Shown here one piece after another: positions 8,751-17,612 of a DNA stretch of 64,000 nucleotides. The stretch lies in contig NZ_QXFH01000070.1 in NCBI RefSeq assembly GCF_003581615.1, positions 930,001-994,000 of the forward strand, given 5' to 3'. The stretch comes from Flagellimonas lutimaris (lineage in GTDB: Bacteria > Bacteroidota > Bacteroidia > Flavobacteriales > Flavobacteriaceae). The notes below the pieces were generated by a model, which saw only the letters and a program-made list of their open reading frames with translations, did no database searches and had not been told where the DNA came from. The translations under genes were made by a program, and so were the position numbers. Each line of letters begins with the position of its first letter. The first letter of the stretch is position 1.

Positions 8751-9662
8751 TTAGTTCAAGGTCCTAAATTCACTGGGCGAATGCCCTACGCGTTGCTTAA
8801 ATAACCGTGTAAAGTGCTGCGGATATTTAAACCCAAGCTCATAAGCTATTTCACTGACCGATTTATTGGGATCAAACACTCTTTCTTTGGCAACCTCTAT
8901 AAGTTTATTCTGAATATACTCTTGCGCGGATTTACCGGTTTCTTTTTTTACCAAATCACCAAAGTAATTGGGAGAAAGGTGCAATCGTTTCGCAAAGTAA
9001 CCAACCGATGGAGTACCAATTTTTTGTGGTTTATCTGACGCGAAATACTCGTTCAACAGATTCTCGAATTTTTCTAAAGACCCTACGTTTTCAATTTCAC
9101 GTGTCAAGAATTGACGGTCATAAAAACGACTACAATAGTCCAAAAATAGCTCGATATTGGCCACAATCAGCTTTTTGCTGTGCTTATCAAGATTTTGCTC
9201 TAGTTCAAACTGTATTTTTTCCAACAGGCTTAAAAGTATCTTTCGCTCTTTGCTAGATAGATGGAGTGCCTCGTTGCTGGAATAGGCAAAAAAACTATAG
9301 GAATGGATTTTGCGCCCCAATTCCGTACCCAATAACAGGTCGGGATGAAAAAGCATAGCATACCCTTTGGGTTTGTAGTGTGGCGGATAGTTTCCCAGAC
9401 CAATGGTTTGGTTGGGTGCTATAAAAACCAAGGTGCCTTCATCATAATCATAGTCCTTGCCCCCATACTTTATTTTGCAACCCTTGGTATCCTTAATAAA
9501 GATTGCATAGCAATTAAAATGCAGGGCATCGTAACCTTTGATCGTATTTCCGTCTTCCTCCACATGATTAAAATCGACTATACCCACTAATGGGTGCTGG
9601 ACCTCCTGTCTTCTCAAGGCTAGATAATCACCTACGGTGTTGATGTCCAGTTTTTCTTGCAT
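8751..9662 (-). CDS. AraC-family transcriptional regulator
   Basis: 303 residues. There is an N-terminal cupin-like sensing region (about 1-170; HFNCYAIFIKDTKGC, EGTLVFIAPNQTIG) and a C-terminal pair of helix-turn-helix motifs. The first HTH includes VGYFAKRLHLSPNYFGDLVKK; the second is SVSEIAYELGFKYPQHFTRL, ending GHSPSEFRTLN. This is the flavobacterial type of AraC regulator that commonly sits divergently beside small oxidoreductase or NTF2-like genes. It is divergent from the NTF2-like gene at 9887 with 224 bp between, so it may control the downstream redox genes (inference). The ligand is unknown. Confidence 0.9.
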   Translation of the reverse strand: MQEKLDINTVGDYLALRRQEVQHPLVGIVDFNHVEEDGNTIKGYDALHFNCYAIFIKDTKGCKIKYGGKDYDYDEGTLVFIAPNQTIGLGNYPPHYKPKGYAMLFHPDLLLGTELGRKIHSYSFFAYSSNEALHLSSKERKILLSLLEKIQFELEQNLDKHSKKLIVANIELFLDYCSRFYDRQFLTREIENVGSLEKFENLLNEYFASDKPQKIGTPSVGYFAKRLHLSPNYFGDLVKKETGKSAQEYIQNKLIEVAKERVFDPNKSVSEIAYELGFKYPQHFTRLFKQRVGHSPSEFRTLN

Positions 9663-9694
9663 GTAAGTCTTAAATTTTAGATAAATATAAGCTA

Positions 9695-9713
9695 TTGATT
9701 ATCAGTAAATCAA
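9695..9713. repeat. Inverted repeat TTGATT-N7-AATCAA in the regulator/NTF2-like intergenic region
   Basis: A 6-bp dyad lies 32 bp upstream of the AraC-family start (9662) on its promoter side. It could be an operator, but arms this short can arise by chance in AT-rich DNA. The rest of 9663-9886 shows no clear promoter match. Confidence 0.3.
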
Positions 9714-9886
9714 ATACACTTTCCGAATTCTGTAGTAATGGTATGTATATCCGTAATCTGGGTTGGTTTAGCACTAGAATTTATGATTAGGTTTGAACAA
9801 TGATGATTTAGTTGCTGTAAATCTCATGATAAAATCGAATTTCAGATAAACAATATTTATTACAAACTGATTTAAATTTTTTTAAA

Positions 9887-10339
9887 ATGAGGACATTATT
9901 AATTGGATTTTTTTTAGTGATGACAAGTGTGTCATCCTTTGCGCAAGAGGCTTTAATTGAACAAGAGATAAAGGGGCTTTCCAAAGCAAAATGGCAGTGG
10001 ATGGCAGACAAGGATGTGGACCAATTGGAATCTTTTTTTCACGACAAATCCAAATTTGTACACATGAGTGGTTCTTGGAAAAAGGACAGGGAGCTGGAAA
10101 TTATTGAAACAGGAAGTATTTGGTACAAACAAGCAGATGTGCACGATGTGGCCGTTGAGGTTTTTGGCGATGATACCGCCGTGCTTTGGAACAGAATCAC
10201 TTTAGTGGCACATGTACGTGGAAATGATGTGTCCAATGAATTTACGGTTACCGAATTTTACAAGAAAGAAGGAAGTGATTGGAAATTGTTGGACCTCACC
10301 TTTAGTAGTGTTCGCGATACCCATAAAATTGAACATTAG
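9887..10339 (+). CDS. Secreted NTF2-like (DUF4440-type) protein, copy 1
   Basis: 150 residues with a Sec signal peptide (MRTLLIGFFLVMTSVSSFAQ). The rest is one cone-shaped NTF2/SnoaL-like domain: KWQWMADKDVDQLESFFHDK, VHMSGSWKKDRELEIIETG, VLWNRITLVAHV and VTEFYKKEGSDWKLLDLTFS. Such domains bind small hydrophobic molecules or act as isomerases; no catalytic role can be assigned. It is 24 bp upstream of a clear paralogue and divergent from an AraC regulator, which suggests co-regulation with the flavodoxin and hydroxylase genes downstream. Confidence 0.82.
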   Translation: MRTLLIGFFLVMTSVSSFAQEALIEQEIKGLSKAKWQWMADKDVDQLESFFHDKSKFVHMSGSWKKDRELEIIETGSIWYKQADVHDVAVEVFGDDTAVLWNRITLVAHVRGNDVSNEFTVTEFYKKEGSDWKLLDLTFSSVRDTHKIEH

Positions 10340-10363
10340 AACAACCTAATAATTACGAATACG

Positions 10364-10813
10364 ATGCACATAAAAGCACATTTTTTTGGATTCATCCTCT
10401 CGATTCTGATGTTTCCCGCTTGTTTTGCACAAACAGAACTGGAAGAAGAGGTAAAAGCACTTTCTGCTCAAAAATGGCAATGGATGGCCGACAGGAATAC
10501 GGATGAGCTCGATGAGCTTTTCCACGACAAGGCCAAATTTGTGCACATGGGCGGTACTTGGGGCAAGGAGCGCGAATTGGATATCATTAAAGGCGGGTTT
10601 ATTCACTATAAAAAGGCCGATATCCATGAAGTAATGATTGAAGTTCTGAATGACAATACCGTTATCCTTTGGAACCGCATAACGTTGCTGGCAGTTGTAG
10701 GTCCAAATGAAGTAACGAACCCTTTTATGGTGACCGAAGTTTATGTTAAAAAAAATAATGACTGGAAGCTTGGTGATTTGACCTTTAGTAAATTAATGAG
10801 TCCAGAAAATTAA
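10364..10813 (+). CDS. Secreted NTF2-like (DUF4440-type) protein, copy 2
   Basis: 149 residues with a signal peptide ending PACFAQ. It is a tandem duplicate of the preceding gene. Shared blocks in order are QKWQWMADRNTDELDELFHD, KFVHMGGTWGKERELDIIKG, VILWNRITLL, MVTEVYVKKNNDWKLGDLTF. The two copies differ at about half of positions by eye, so the duplication is not recent. The flavodoxin gene follows 13 bp later. Function is unknown beyond the fold. Confidence 0.82.
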   Translation: MHIKAHFFGFILSILMFPACFAQTELEEEVKALSAQKWQWMADRNTDELDELFHDKAKFVHMGGTWGKERELDIIKGGFIHYKKADIHEVMIEVLNDNTVILWNRITLLAVVGPNEVTNPFMVTEVYVKKNNDWKLGDLTFSKLMSPEN

Positions 10814-10826
10814 AATTTGAATACAG

Positions 10827-11414
10827 ATGAGAATGTTATGGGTTTACTTTCTTATGCTTTCATCCTGTTGTTTTGCACAGACTGGTGAAAATATGTCTGA
10901 AAAAATCCTGATTCTATATCTATCCAGAACTAATAATACCAAAACCGTGGCCGAACTTATTCATAGAAGGATAGGAGGTGATTTAGTGGCTCTCGAACTC
11001 GAAAATCCCTATCCCAAAAATTATAGGGCAATCGTGGATCAAGTAGCAGAAGAAAACAGGACTGGTTATCTCCCTCCTTTAAAGACACAGGTTGATATTG
11101 ATAAATACGATACTATTTTTATTGGTTTTCCTACTTGGGGAATGCAATTGCCACCCCCAATGAAGAGTTTTCTAAATCACCAGGATATCAAGGGAAAAAC
11201 AATTGCTCCTTTCAATACCAATGGAGGTTATGGTTTGGGGAGTACTGTTAAAACAATAAGGAAACTTTGCCCGGAGAGCGAGGTCTTAAAGGTATTCTCG
11301 GTAAGAGGGGGTAGTGAACGGGATGGGGTCTACCTTGCGATTAAGGGAGATAGAAAGGTTAAGGTTGAGGAACTTTTGGAATCTTGGTTGGATGAAATAC
11401 AGATAAGTAAATAG
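10827..11414 (+). CDS. Flavodoxin family protein with a signal peptide
   Basis: 195 residues. From residue 23 (MSEKILILYLSRTNNTKTVAE) it is a flavodoxin domain with the FMN phosphate loop SRTNNTKT, then YDTIFIGFPTWGMQLPPPMK and PFNTNGGYGLGSTVKT, which resemble the FMN isoalloxazine loops. Residues 1-18 (MRMLWVYFLMLSSCCFAQ) look like a genuine signal peptide of the FAQ type seen in the two upstream genes, so export is predicted; an internal start at 10893 would give a cytoplasmic protein. It is 13 bp after the NTF2-like gene and 94 bp before the [2Fe-2S] subunit. A periplasmic FMN protein in this cluster could be an electron carrier (inference). Confidence 0.85.
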   Translation: MRMLWVYFLMLSSCCFAQTGENMSEKILILYLSRTNNTKTVAELIHRRIGGDLVALELENPYPKNYRAIVDQVAEENRTGYLPPLKTQVDIDKYDTIFIGFPTWGMQLPPPMKSFLNHQDIKGKTIAPFNTNGGYGLGSTVKTIRKLCPESEVLKVFSVRGGSERDGVYLAIKGDRKVKVEELLESWLDEIQISK

Positions 11415-11508
11415 TAATACAAAATTTTAAAATGGTTTAGGGATAATATTTGAAATCAGTAAGTCCTTACAATCAAAAATTCATAACTTCAAACAAAACA
11501 GAATAAAT

Positions 11509-11973
11509 ATGGCAACATTCAACTTAAACATAAATGGGGCAACTCACGAGGTAGACGTTGATCCAACTACACCCCTGCTTTGGGTATTGCGAGACCATTT
11601 GAACATGGTCGGGACCAAATACGGATGTGGTATCGCACAATGCGGTGCCTGTACGGTACATCTTGGCGATGTGGCGACACGTTCCTGTATGCTGACGGTT
11701 TCTTCCGTGGGCAATCAAAAGATCACTACTATCGAAGGACTGTCTGAAAATGGAAACCATCCCGTTCAAAAAGCTTGGTTGGAAGTTGATGTGCCCCAAT
11801 GCGGCTATTGCCAGGCAGGACAGATCATGACGGCATCCGCATTACTCAAGAACAATTCCAACCCAACCGATGAGGAGATCGAGATGGCCATGAACGGTAA
11901 CATTTGCCGCTGCGGTACCTATACAAGGATCAAAAAAGCGATCAAAACTGCCGCTAACTCGGAAAACGTTTAA
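11509..11973 (+). CDS. [2Fe-2S] subunit of a molybdenum hydroxylase (IorA-like)
   Basis: 154 residues, typical for the small subunit of xanthine-oxidase-family enzymes. The plant-type [2Fe-2S] cluster is held by Cys in [17 protein letters not shown] plus a later RSCML, and the second cluster by [10 protein letters not shown] and NICRCGTY. No signal peptide is present, whereas the large subunits downstream carry Tat signals, so it would have to be co-exported in folded complex (a pattern known for this family). The large-subunit gene follows 19 bp later. No FAD subunit is encoded nearby, as in isoquinoline 1-oxidoreductase-type enzymes that pass electrons to a cytochrome or quinone. Confidence 0.9.
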   Translation: MATFNLNINGATHEVDVDPTTPLLWVLRDHLNMVGTKYGCGIAQCGACTVHLGDVATRSCMLTVSSVGNQKITTIEGLSENGNHPVQKAWLEVDVPQCGYCQAGQIMTASALLKNNSNPTDEEIEMAMNGNICRCGTYTRIKKAIKTAANSENV

Positions 11974-11992
11974 TCATTAAGAAATTCAGAAG

Positions 11993-14254
11993 ATGGCAAA
12001 GATAAAGACACAAACGGGCCGCCGCGCCTTCATCAAAAATACAAGTCTCGCCAGTGGCGGATTGGTGCTTGGATTTAGCATGTTGAATTCCTGCAAACCC
12101 AAGGATGCCGAAAAAATGGTCGCTCGGGAAATGCCAGAAGAGTGGTTCGAGATCAATGCCTACCTAAGAATTGGCGATAACGGACTGGTGACCATTATGT
12201 CGCCCAATCCCGAATTTGGACAAGGGGTAATTACCTCCATGCCCATGATCGTGGCCGATGAACTGGATGTGGATTGGCAAGATGTATTGGTGGAACAGGC
12301 CAATTTTGATCAAGAGGACTATGGATGGCAATTTACCGGTGGCAGCCAAGGCATCCGCCGCAGATGGGAAGGCCTTCGTATGGCCGGGGCCACTGCAAAG
12401 CAAATGTTGATAGCGGCAGCTGCCGAGACTTGGCAAGTGTCCGCATCAGAAATTACAGTTTCAGGAGGAGTGCTTAGCCATCAAGCTTCCGATAATTCAG
12501 CAGGTTACGGTGAGATGGCTTCTGTGGCTGCAAAATTAGAGGTGCCCGAAGAAGTCAACTTAAAAGAAGTGAAGGATTTTACCATTATCGGTACCTCCAA
12601 AAAAAGTGTGGAGAACCACAAAATTGTAACCGGAAAACCATTGTTCGGTCTGGATTATCAGTTTGATGGAGCTCTTGTGGCCATGGTAGCACATCCCCCC
12701 GCTTTTGGTCTGCAATTAAAATCTTTTGATGGTTCCCAGATAAAATCCATGCCGGGCATTGTGGATGTTTTCAAAATAAAGACACTCGAAGATGGCTTTA
12801 CCCGGGGCTATTTTGATACCAATGCGTTTACGGACCTGGTTGCCATTGTGGGCAAAACCACTTGGGAGGTCATGAACGCCAAAAAACAATTGAATGTTGA
12901 TTGGGAACCCATTGCAGATTCAAAGTTTAAAATGGACCGGTTCGGCACCGAAATGGAAGTGGATGTCCCGAGTGGTTTGGAAAGTACGGAGGACCATTAT
13001 GCCCAAATGAATGAAATGGCTTCAAAGTCATCGACTACTGCTCGCAAGGATGGTAATCCGGAAGAAGTATTCAAAACAGCTGCAAAGATTATCGAAAGGT
13101 CTTATAGCTGTCCGTTCTTGGCGCATAACTGTATGGAGCCCATGAACTTTTTTGCCCATGTCACCGATGAAGGTGCGAAATTGGCCGGTCCTTTGCAGGC
13201 TCCGGTTTTGACCGCTCCAACCGTGGCGGCCAGATTGGGTATACCCGCGGAAAAAATTGACATTGAACTGACCCGGATGGGCGGTGGTTTTGGAAGAAGG
13301 GCCTATGGCCACTATGCCGTGGAAGCCGCATTGATTTCCAGAGAGGCCAAGGCTCCCGTGAAGTTAGTCTATACCCGGGAAGATGATATGACCTGTGGTA
13401 TCTACCGCCCCTCATACCGTGCCGACTACAAGGCGGCCTTGGACGAGAACAACAACCTAGTTGCGTTCCATGTAAAGGCGGGTGGTATACCGGAAACACC
13501 TCTTTTTGCCAACCGTTTCCCTGCAGGTGCCGTCGATAATTATTTGGCACAGCACTGGGAAATCAATTCCAATATCACCATTGGCGCTTTCAGGGCGCCT
13601 CGATCGAACTTTATGGCGGGCGTGGAACAGGCATTTTTGGACGAGGTGGCCGAAGCTGCGGGAAAAGACCCTATCGAGTTTCGATTGGAGCTGTTGCAGC
13701 GGGCTAAGGACAATCCCGTAGGGGAAGAAAACGAATATGACCCGGAACGATTGGCGGGAGTGCTGAAACTGGTTCGTGAGAAATCAAATTGGTCCCAAGT
13801 ACCTTCAGGAACACACAGAGGTGTATCCGCCTATTTCTGTCACAACAGTTACGCGGCACATGTGGTCGACGTAACCATGGATGGTAACACACCCAAAGTG
13901 GAAAATGTTGTCTGCGCACTTGATTGTGGTATCGTGATTAATCCGGATGCCGCGGCCAATATGGCTGAAGGTGCCATTGTGGATGGTGTCGGCAATGCTA
14001 TGTACGGGAACCTATCCTTTACTGACGGTAAGCCCGATCAGACCAATTTTGACCGATATAAGATGATACGTCATTCCGAAGCACCAAAAAATATTGAAGT
14101 CCATTTTGTTCAAAATGAAATTGACCCTACTGGTCTAGGGGAACCACCATTTCCCCCGGTGTTTGGAGCTTTGGCCAATGCCATTTACAAGGCGACGGGA
14201 AGAAGGCATTACAATCAACCTTTTGCAACGGACAAACCCCCTTTGGTGGGCTAA
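11993..14254 (+). CDS. Molybdopterin-binding hydroxylase large subunit, Tat-exported (IorB-like), copy 1
   Basis: 753 residues. The Tat signal is GRRAFIKNTSLASGGLVLG (about residues 9-27) and is followed by a possible lipobox MLNSC. Cofactor-binding blocks of the xanthine dehydrogenase family follow: MSPNPEFGQGVITSMPM, FTGGSQGIRRRWEGLR, RMGGGFGRRAYGHYAVEAA, GAFRAPRSNF and ALDCGIVINPDAAANM. The C-terminal GLGEPPFPPVFGALANAI carries the expected catalytic Glu. Family members hydroxylate N-heterocycles or oxidise aldehydes with Mo-bis-dinucleotide or related cofactor; the substrate here is unknown. It pairs with the [2Fe-2S] gene upstream. Its codon use is visibly more G/C-rich than the second copy. 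Confidence 0.9.
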   Translation: MAKIKTQTGRRAFIKNTSLASGGLVLGFSMLNSCKPKDAEKMVAREMPEEWFEINAYLRIGDNGLVTIMSPNPEFGQGVITSMPMIVADELDVDWQDVLVEQANFDQEDYGWQFTGGSQGIRRRWEGLRMAGATAKQMLIAAAAETWQVSASEITVSGGVLSHQASDNSAGYGEMASVAAKLEVPEEVNLKEVKDFTIIGTSKKSVENHKIVTGKPLFGLDYQFDGALVAMVAHPPAFGLQLKSFDGSQIKSMPGIVDVFKIKTLEDGFTRGYFDTNAFTDLVAIVGKTTWEVMNAKKQLNVDWEPIADSKFKMDRFGTEMEVDVPSGLESTEDHYAQMNEMASKSSTTARKDGNPEEVFKTAAKIIERSYSCPFLAHNCMEPMNFFAHVTDEGAKLAGPLQAPVLTAPTVAARLGIPAEKIDIELTRMGGGFGRRAYGHYAVEAALISREAKAPVKLVYTREDDMTCGIYRPSYRADYKAALDENNNLVAFHVKAGGIPETPLFANRFPAGAVDNYLAQHWEINSNITIGAFRAPRSNFMAGVEQAFLDEVAEAAGKDPIEFRLELLQRAKDNPVGEENEYDPERLAGVLKLVREKSNWSQVPSGTHRGVSAYFCHNSYAAHVVDVTMDGNTPKVENVVCALDCGIVINPDAAANMAEGAIVDGVGNAMYGNLSFTDGKPDQTNFDRYKMIRHSEAPKNIEVHFVQNEIDPTGLGEPPFPPVFGALANAIYKATGRRHYNQPFATDKPPLVG

Positions 14255-14281
14255 GGAATTTTTCATGGTCATACATTTTAA

Positions 14282-16543
14282 ATGAAAACAAACCTCTCTA
14301 TGCATACTTCAAAAACTAAAATTGGCCGACGTGCTTTCATCAAGAATACAAGTCTAGCAGGAGGGGGGCTTGTGCTGGGATTCAGTTGGATTATATCTTG
14401 CAAGAATACCTCCAAACAAAGTGGTAAAGCCTTGCCCAAAGATTGGGTGGAAGTGAACGGATACATTAAAATAGCAGAAAACGGTCTTGTTACCATTATG
14501 TCCCCCAATCCTGAAGGAGGGCAGAATGTTAAAACTTCCATGCCAATGATTGTCGCTGATGAATTGGATGTGGATTGGAGAGATGTTATTGTGGAACAGG
14601 CTCCCCTAAATGCCGATGCTTTTAGATTCCAATGGTTGGGTGGTAGCCAATCTATTCGCAGAGGTTGGGAAGGTTTAAGGTTGGCAGGGGCAACAGCTAG
14701 GCATATGCTTATAGAAGCAGCAGCTAAGGAATGGCAAGTTCCATTTAATGAAATCACAACAAAAGGAGGGGTTGTTAGCCATAAACAGAGTAATAAATCC
14801 GCTATTTATGGTGAATTGGCAGCTGCAGCCGCTCAGATGCAAGTTCCAGAAGAGGTCCAAGTAAAAAGTATTGATGATTTCCAGATTATTGGGACATCCA
14901 AAAAAAATGTGGATGGGTTAAAAATTGTTACAGGGCAACCACTTTTTGGTATGGATACCCATCGTGAAGGAATGCTAATTGCTATGATCGTGCATCCACC
15001 GGCTTTCGGCCTAAAACTTAAATCGGTGGACGATACCAAAGCTAGACAAATGCCGGGTATCAAGGATATATTTACTATCAATGTTTTTAATGATGATTAC
15101 GAAAAGGCCTTTTTCGATACGCGAACCTTTAATGAAGTGGCCGTAGTTGTTGGGAATTCTACATGGGAAGTCATGAACGCTAAAAAGGCTTTGAAAATTG
15201 AATGTGAACCTATCGAAAGTTCGACGGAGACCAGGGATAGATTTGGACGAAAATGGGAGGAGCATACTCCAGCAGGTTTGGAAAGTACCGACGAACACTT
15301 TGCTCTTATGGGAGCTCGAGCTGCAGAACCCGGAGAGGTGAGACGAAAAGATGGTGACCCCGAAAGAGCATTTAAAAATGCCGCGAATATTATTGAAGCC
15401 AGTTACACTGCCCCATTTTTGGCCCACAATTGCATGGAACCCATGAACTTTTTTGCTGATGTCACCGAGGACCGCGCAGAACTTGTTGGCCCTCTTCAAA
15501 AACCAGACCTTACGGAACAAACGCTTTCGGCTCGTCTTGGAATGCCCATTGATAAAATTGACATTCAAATGACCCGTTTGGGTGGAGGGTACGGGCGCCG
15601 GTCATACGCACATTGGTTAGTTGAGGCGGCACTTATATCGAAAAAAATAAAGGCTCCAATAAAACTTATCTATACTCGTGAAGATGATATGACTGATGGT
15701 ATCTACCGGCCAAGTTACCAAGCTAAATTTAGGGCTGGATTGGATGCTGATAATAACCTTATTGCCTTTCATGTAAAGACAGGAGGGATTCCACAGAGCC
15801 CTCTTGCCCAAAATCGTTTTCCTGCTGGTGCGGTAGCGAATTACCTTGCAGAAGATTGGACAATAGACACCAACTTGACCGTAGGTTCCTTTAGGGCTCC
15901 AAGCTCTAATTTTATGGCCAGTGCGGAACAATCATTTTTGGATGAGGTAGCCGAAGCGGCTAGCAAGGACCCCATTGAATTTAGGTTAGAGCTTTTGGGG
16001 CGGGCGAAGGCAGACCCTGTAGGAGAAAACAATGATTACGATCCAGACCGTTATGCGGGAGTTTTAAAACTAGTAAGGGAAAAATCAAATTGGGATACAA
16101 CCAATAAGAATTTGCATCGAGGTGTTTCAGCCTATTTCTGCCATAACTCCTATGCTGCACATGTTTTGGATATGGTAATACAGGATGGAAAACCAATGGT
16201 AGAAAAAGTGACCTGTGCGGTGGACTGTGGAATTGTGGTCAATCCGGATGCCGCAACCAATTTGGCCGAGGGAGGTATCGTGGATGGCATAGGTAATGCG
16301 CTTTATGGAGAATTGACCTTTAAGGAAGGCGTTCCGCAAAAATCCAATTTTGATACATATCGAATGATTCGAATGGCCGAAGCGCCGAAAGAAATCGAGG
16401 TTCATTTTGTTGATAGTGATATGGCCCCCACAGGTTTAGGGGAACCGACCTTCCCACCAATTTTTGCCGCAGTGGCCAATGCACTTTATAAGGCCAAGGG
16501 TGAACGTTTTTACCATCAACCTTATATAAAGTATTTAAGCTAG
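14282..16543 (+). CDS. Molybdopterin-binding hydroxylase large subunit, Tat-exported (IorB-like), copy 2
   Basis: 753 residues, a tandem paralogue of the preceding gene, 27 bp downstream. A second in-frame ATG at 14300 gives an equally good Tat leader (KIGRRAFIKNTSLAGGGLVL), followed by a possible lipobox IISC. All cofactor blocks are kept: WLGGSQSIRRGWEGLR, RLGGGYGRRSYAHWLVEAA, GSFRAPSSNF, AVDCGIVVNPDAATNL. The catalytic Glu is kept in GLGEPTFPPIFAAVANAL. There is no second [2Fe-2S] gene, so the two large subunits probably share the one at 11509, or form alternative enzymes with different substrates (inference). It is more AT-rich than copy 1. Confidence 0.9.
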   Translation: MKTNLSMHTSKTKIGRRAFIKNTSLAGGGLVLGFSWIISCKNTSKQSGKALPKDWVEVNGYIKIAENGLVTIMSPNPEGGQNVKTSMPMIVADELDVDWRDVIVEQAPLNADAFRFQWLGGSQSIRRGWEGLRLAGATARHMLIEAAAKEWQVPFNEITTKGGVVSHKQSNKSAIYGELAAAAAQMQVPEEVQVKSIDDFQIIGTSKKNVDGLKIVTGQPLFGMDTHREGMLIAMIVHPPAFGLKLKSVDDTKARQMPGIKDIFTINVFNDDYEKAFFDTRTFNEVAVVVGNSTWEVMNAKKALKIECEPIESSTETRDRFGRKWEEHTPAGLESTDEHFALMGARAAEPGEVRRKDGDPERAFKNAANIIEASYTAPFLAHNCMEPMNFFADVTEDRAELVGPLQKPDLTEQTLSARLGMPIDKIDIQMTRLGGGYGRRSYAHWLVEAALISKKIKAPIKLIYTREDDMTDGIYRPSYQAKFRAGLDADNNLIAFHVKTGGIPQSPLAQNRFPAGAVANYLAEDWTIDTNLTVGSFRAPSSNFMASAEQSFLDEVAEAASKDPIEFRLELLGRAKADPVGENNDYDPDRYAGVLKLVREKSNWDTTNKNLHRGVSAYFCHNSYAAHVLDMVIQDGKPMVEKVTCAVDCGIVVNPDAATNLAEGGIVDGIGNALYGELTFKEGVPQKSNFDTYRMIRMAEAPKEIEVHFVDSDMAPTGLGEPTFPPIFAAVANALYKAKGERFYHQPYIKYLS

Positions 16544-16598
16544 ACTGGTAAAAGAGTTGTATTTATTTTTTCAAAATCGTCTGGTTCAGCAGGATGTT

Positions 16599-16642
16599 AT
16601 AAACAATCGAATAAGTCTTTCAATTAATAAGCGGTTGTTTAT
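16599..16642. repeat. 11-bp inverted repeat upstream of the second AraC regulator
   Basis: ATAAACAATCG (16599-16609) and CGGTTGTTTAT (16632-16642) are complementary apart from one G-T position, with 22 bp between. The right arm touches TATCTTTA (16640-16647), a one-off match to the -7 consensus, so this may be an operator or autoregulatory site. Confidence 0.4.
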
Positions 16643-16665
16643 CTTTAAAGGATTTTTCCATTGTT

Positions 16666-17520
16666 ATGACTAGGGACTTTATAGATATCAACGATTTTAC
16701 CATTTTGGTCGAGGAAGCCACCAGCAAAAATATTATTGTGGATGCTTGCCGTTTTGATGAACCCGTAGTTGCCGTTGCGTTTTATGGTTCAGGAAATGTG
16801 GATTTAAACGTGAAATATGGTAGCAAATCCAAGGAGTTCAATTATACAAAGGGTTTGGCCCTATCATTTTATGCTGACTCTAATGTTGAGTTTGAACATA
16901 CCGTTTCGCCAGAAAAGCCATTACGTTGTGTGCTCATAGCAACAGCTTTGAGAAATTTGGAGAATCTGCCCAATGAAGAAGGGGAAATTTTCTCCTCGTT
17001 ATTGAATGAATTGGTGAATCCATCCGATCATTATGTAGAAGGCCCTCAATTTTTTATGACCCCGGACATGGACCGAATTGTTGATTCGGTTTTCAACATG
17101 AAATACCATGGTAAAACCAAAATGATGTTTTTCCGAAGCCAAATGACTACTTTGTTATCTCATTTTTTTGGGCAATTGGCCACACTCCAAACAGAAAAAA
17201 TCAATACTACAGAACGGGACAAGTTATATAAGGCCAAGGAAATCTTGATCAACAACTTGGACAACCCACCTTCGCTATCCGAGCTATCTCTTCAAATTGG
17301 CCTTAACAGTTATAACCTTAAGAAGAATTTTAAGGAGCTTTTTGGCGTACCAGTGTTCAAATATCTACAGAACGAACGTTTAAAAACCGCCCATGAACTG
17401 ATCAGTAGTCAAGAAGCCACCGTTCAAGAGGCGGCCTGGCACGTGGGCTATGATAGTTTGAGCTCATTTTCCAACGCTTTCGAAAAAAAATTTGGTTATC
17501 GCCCCAGCCAAATCAAGTAA
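16666..17520 (+). CDS. AraC-family transcriptional regulator
   Basis: 284 residues. There is an N-terminal sensor region with no recognised domain (about 1-180) and a C-terminal double helix-turn-helix. HTH1 is SLSELSLQIGLNSYNLKKNF and HTH2 includes TVQEAAWHVGYDSLSSFSNA, ending FGYRPSQIK. The architecture resembles PchR-like regulators. An 11-bp inverted repeat lies just upstream and a promoter-like element for the next gene lies 92 bp downstream of its stop. It may control the small-protein operon that follows or the hydroxylase genes before it (inference). Confidence 0.88.
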   Translation: MTRDFIDINDFTILVEEATSKNIIVDACRFDEPVVAVAFYGSGNVDLNVKYGSKSKEFNYTKGLALSFYADSNVEFEHTVSPEKPLRCVLIATALRNLENLPNEEGEIFSSLLNELVNPSDHYVEGPQFFMTPDMDRIVDSVFNMKYHGKTKMMFFRSQMTTLLSHFFGQLATLQTEKINTTERDKLYKAKEILINNLDNPPSLSELSLQIGLNSYNLKKNFKELFGVPVFKYLQNERLKTAHELISSQEATVQEAAWHVGYDSLSSFSNAFEKKFGYRPSQIK

Positions 17521-17578
17521 ACTCCATTTGCAACAAATCATACTCCTTTTGGAATAAATAAAGGCTTGACTGTCAATG

Positions 17579-17586
17579 TAGTTTTG
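17579..17586 (+). promoter_or_regulatory. Putative -7 element of the 17613-19385 operon
   Basis: TAGTTTTG matches TAnnTTTG exactly and ends 26 bp before the ATG at 17613. TTTTG at 17547-17551 is 27 bp upstream and TTG at 17566-17568 only 10 bp, so the -33 half is poor. Confidence 0.35.
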
Positions 17587-17612
17587 TCCTGTAATCAAAA
17601 AAAACAGGAAAA

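Noticed and set aside
15011-15568. 185-codon minus-strand frame inside the second IorB-like gene
   Set aside because: The plus-strand protein keeps all family blocks through this stretch; the antisense frame has none.
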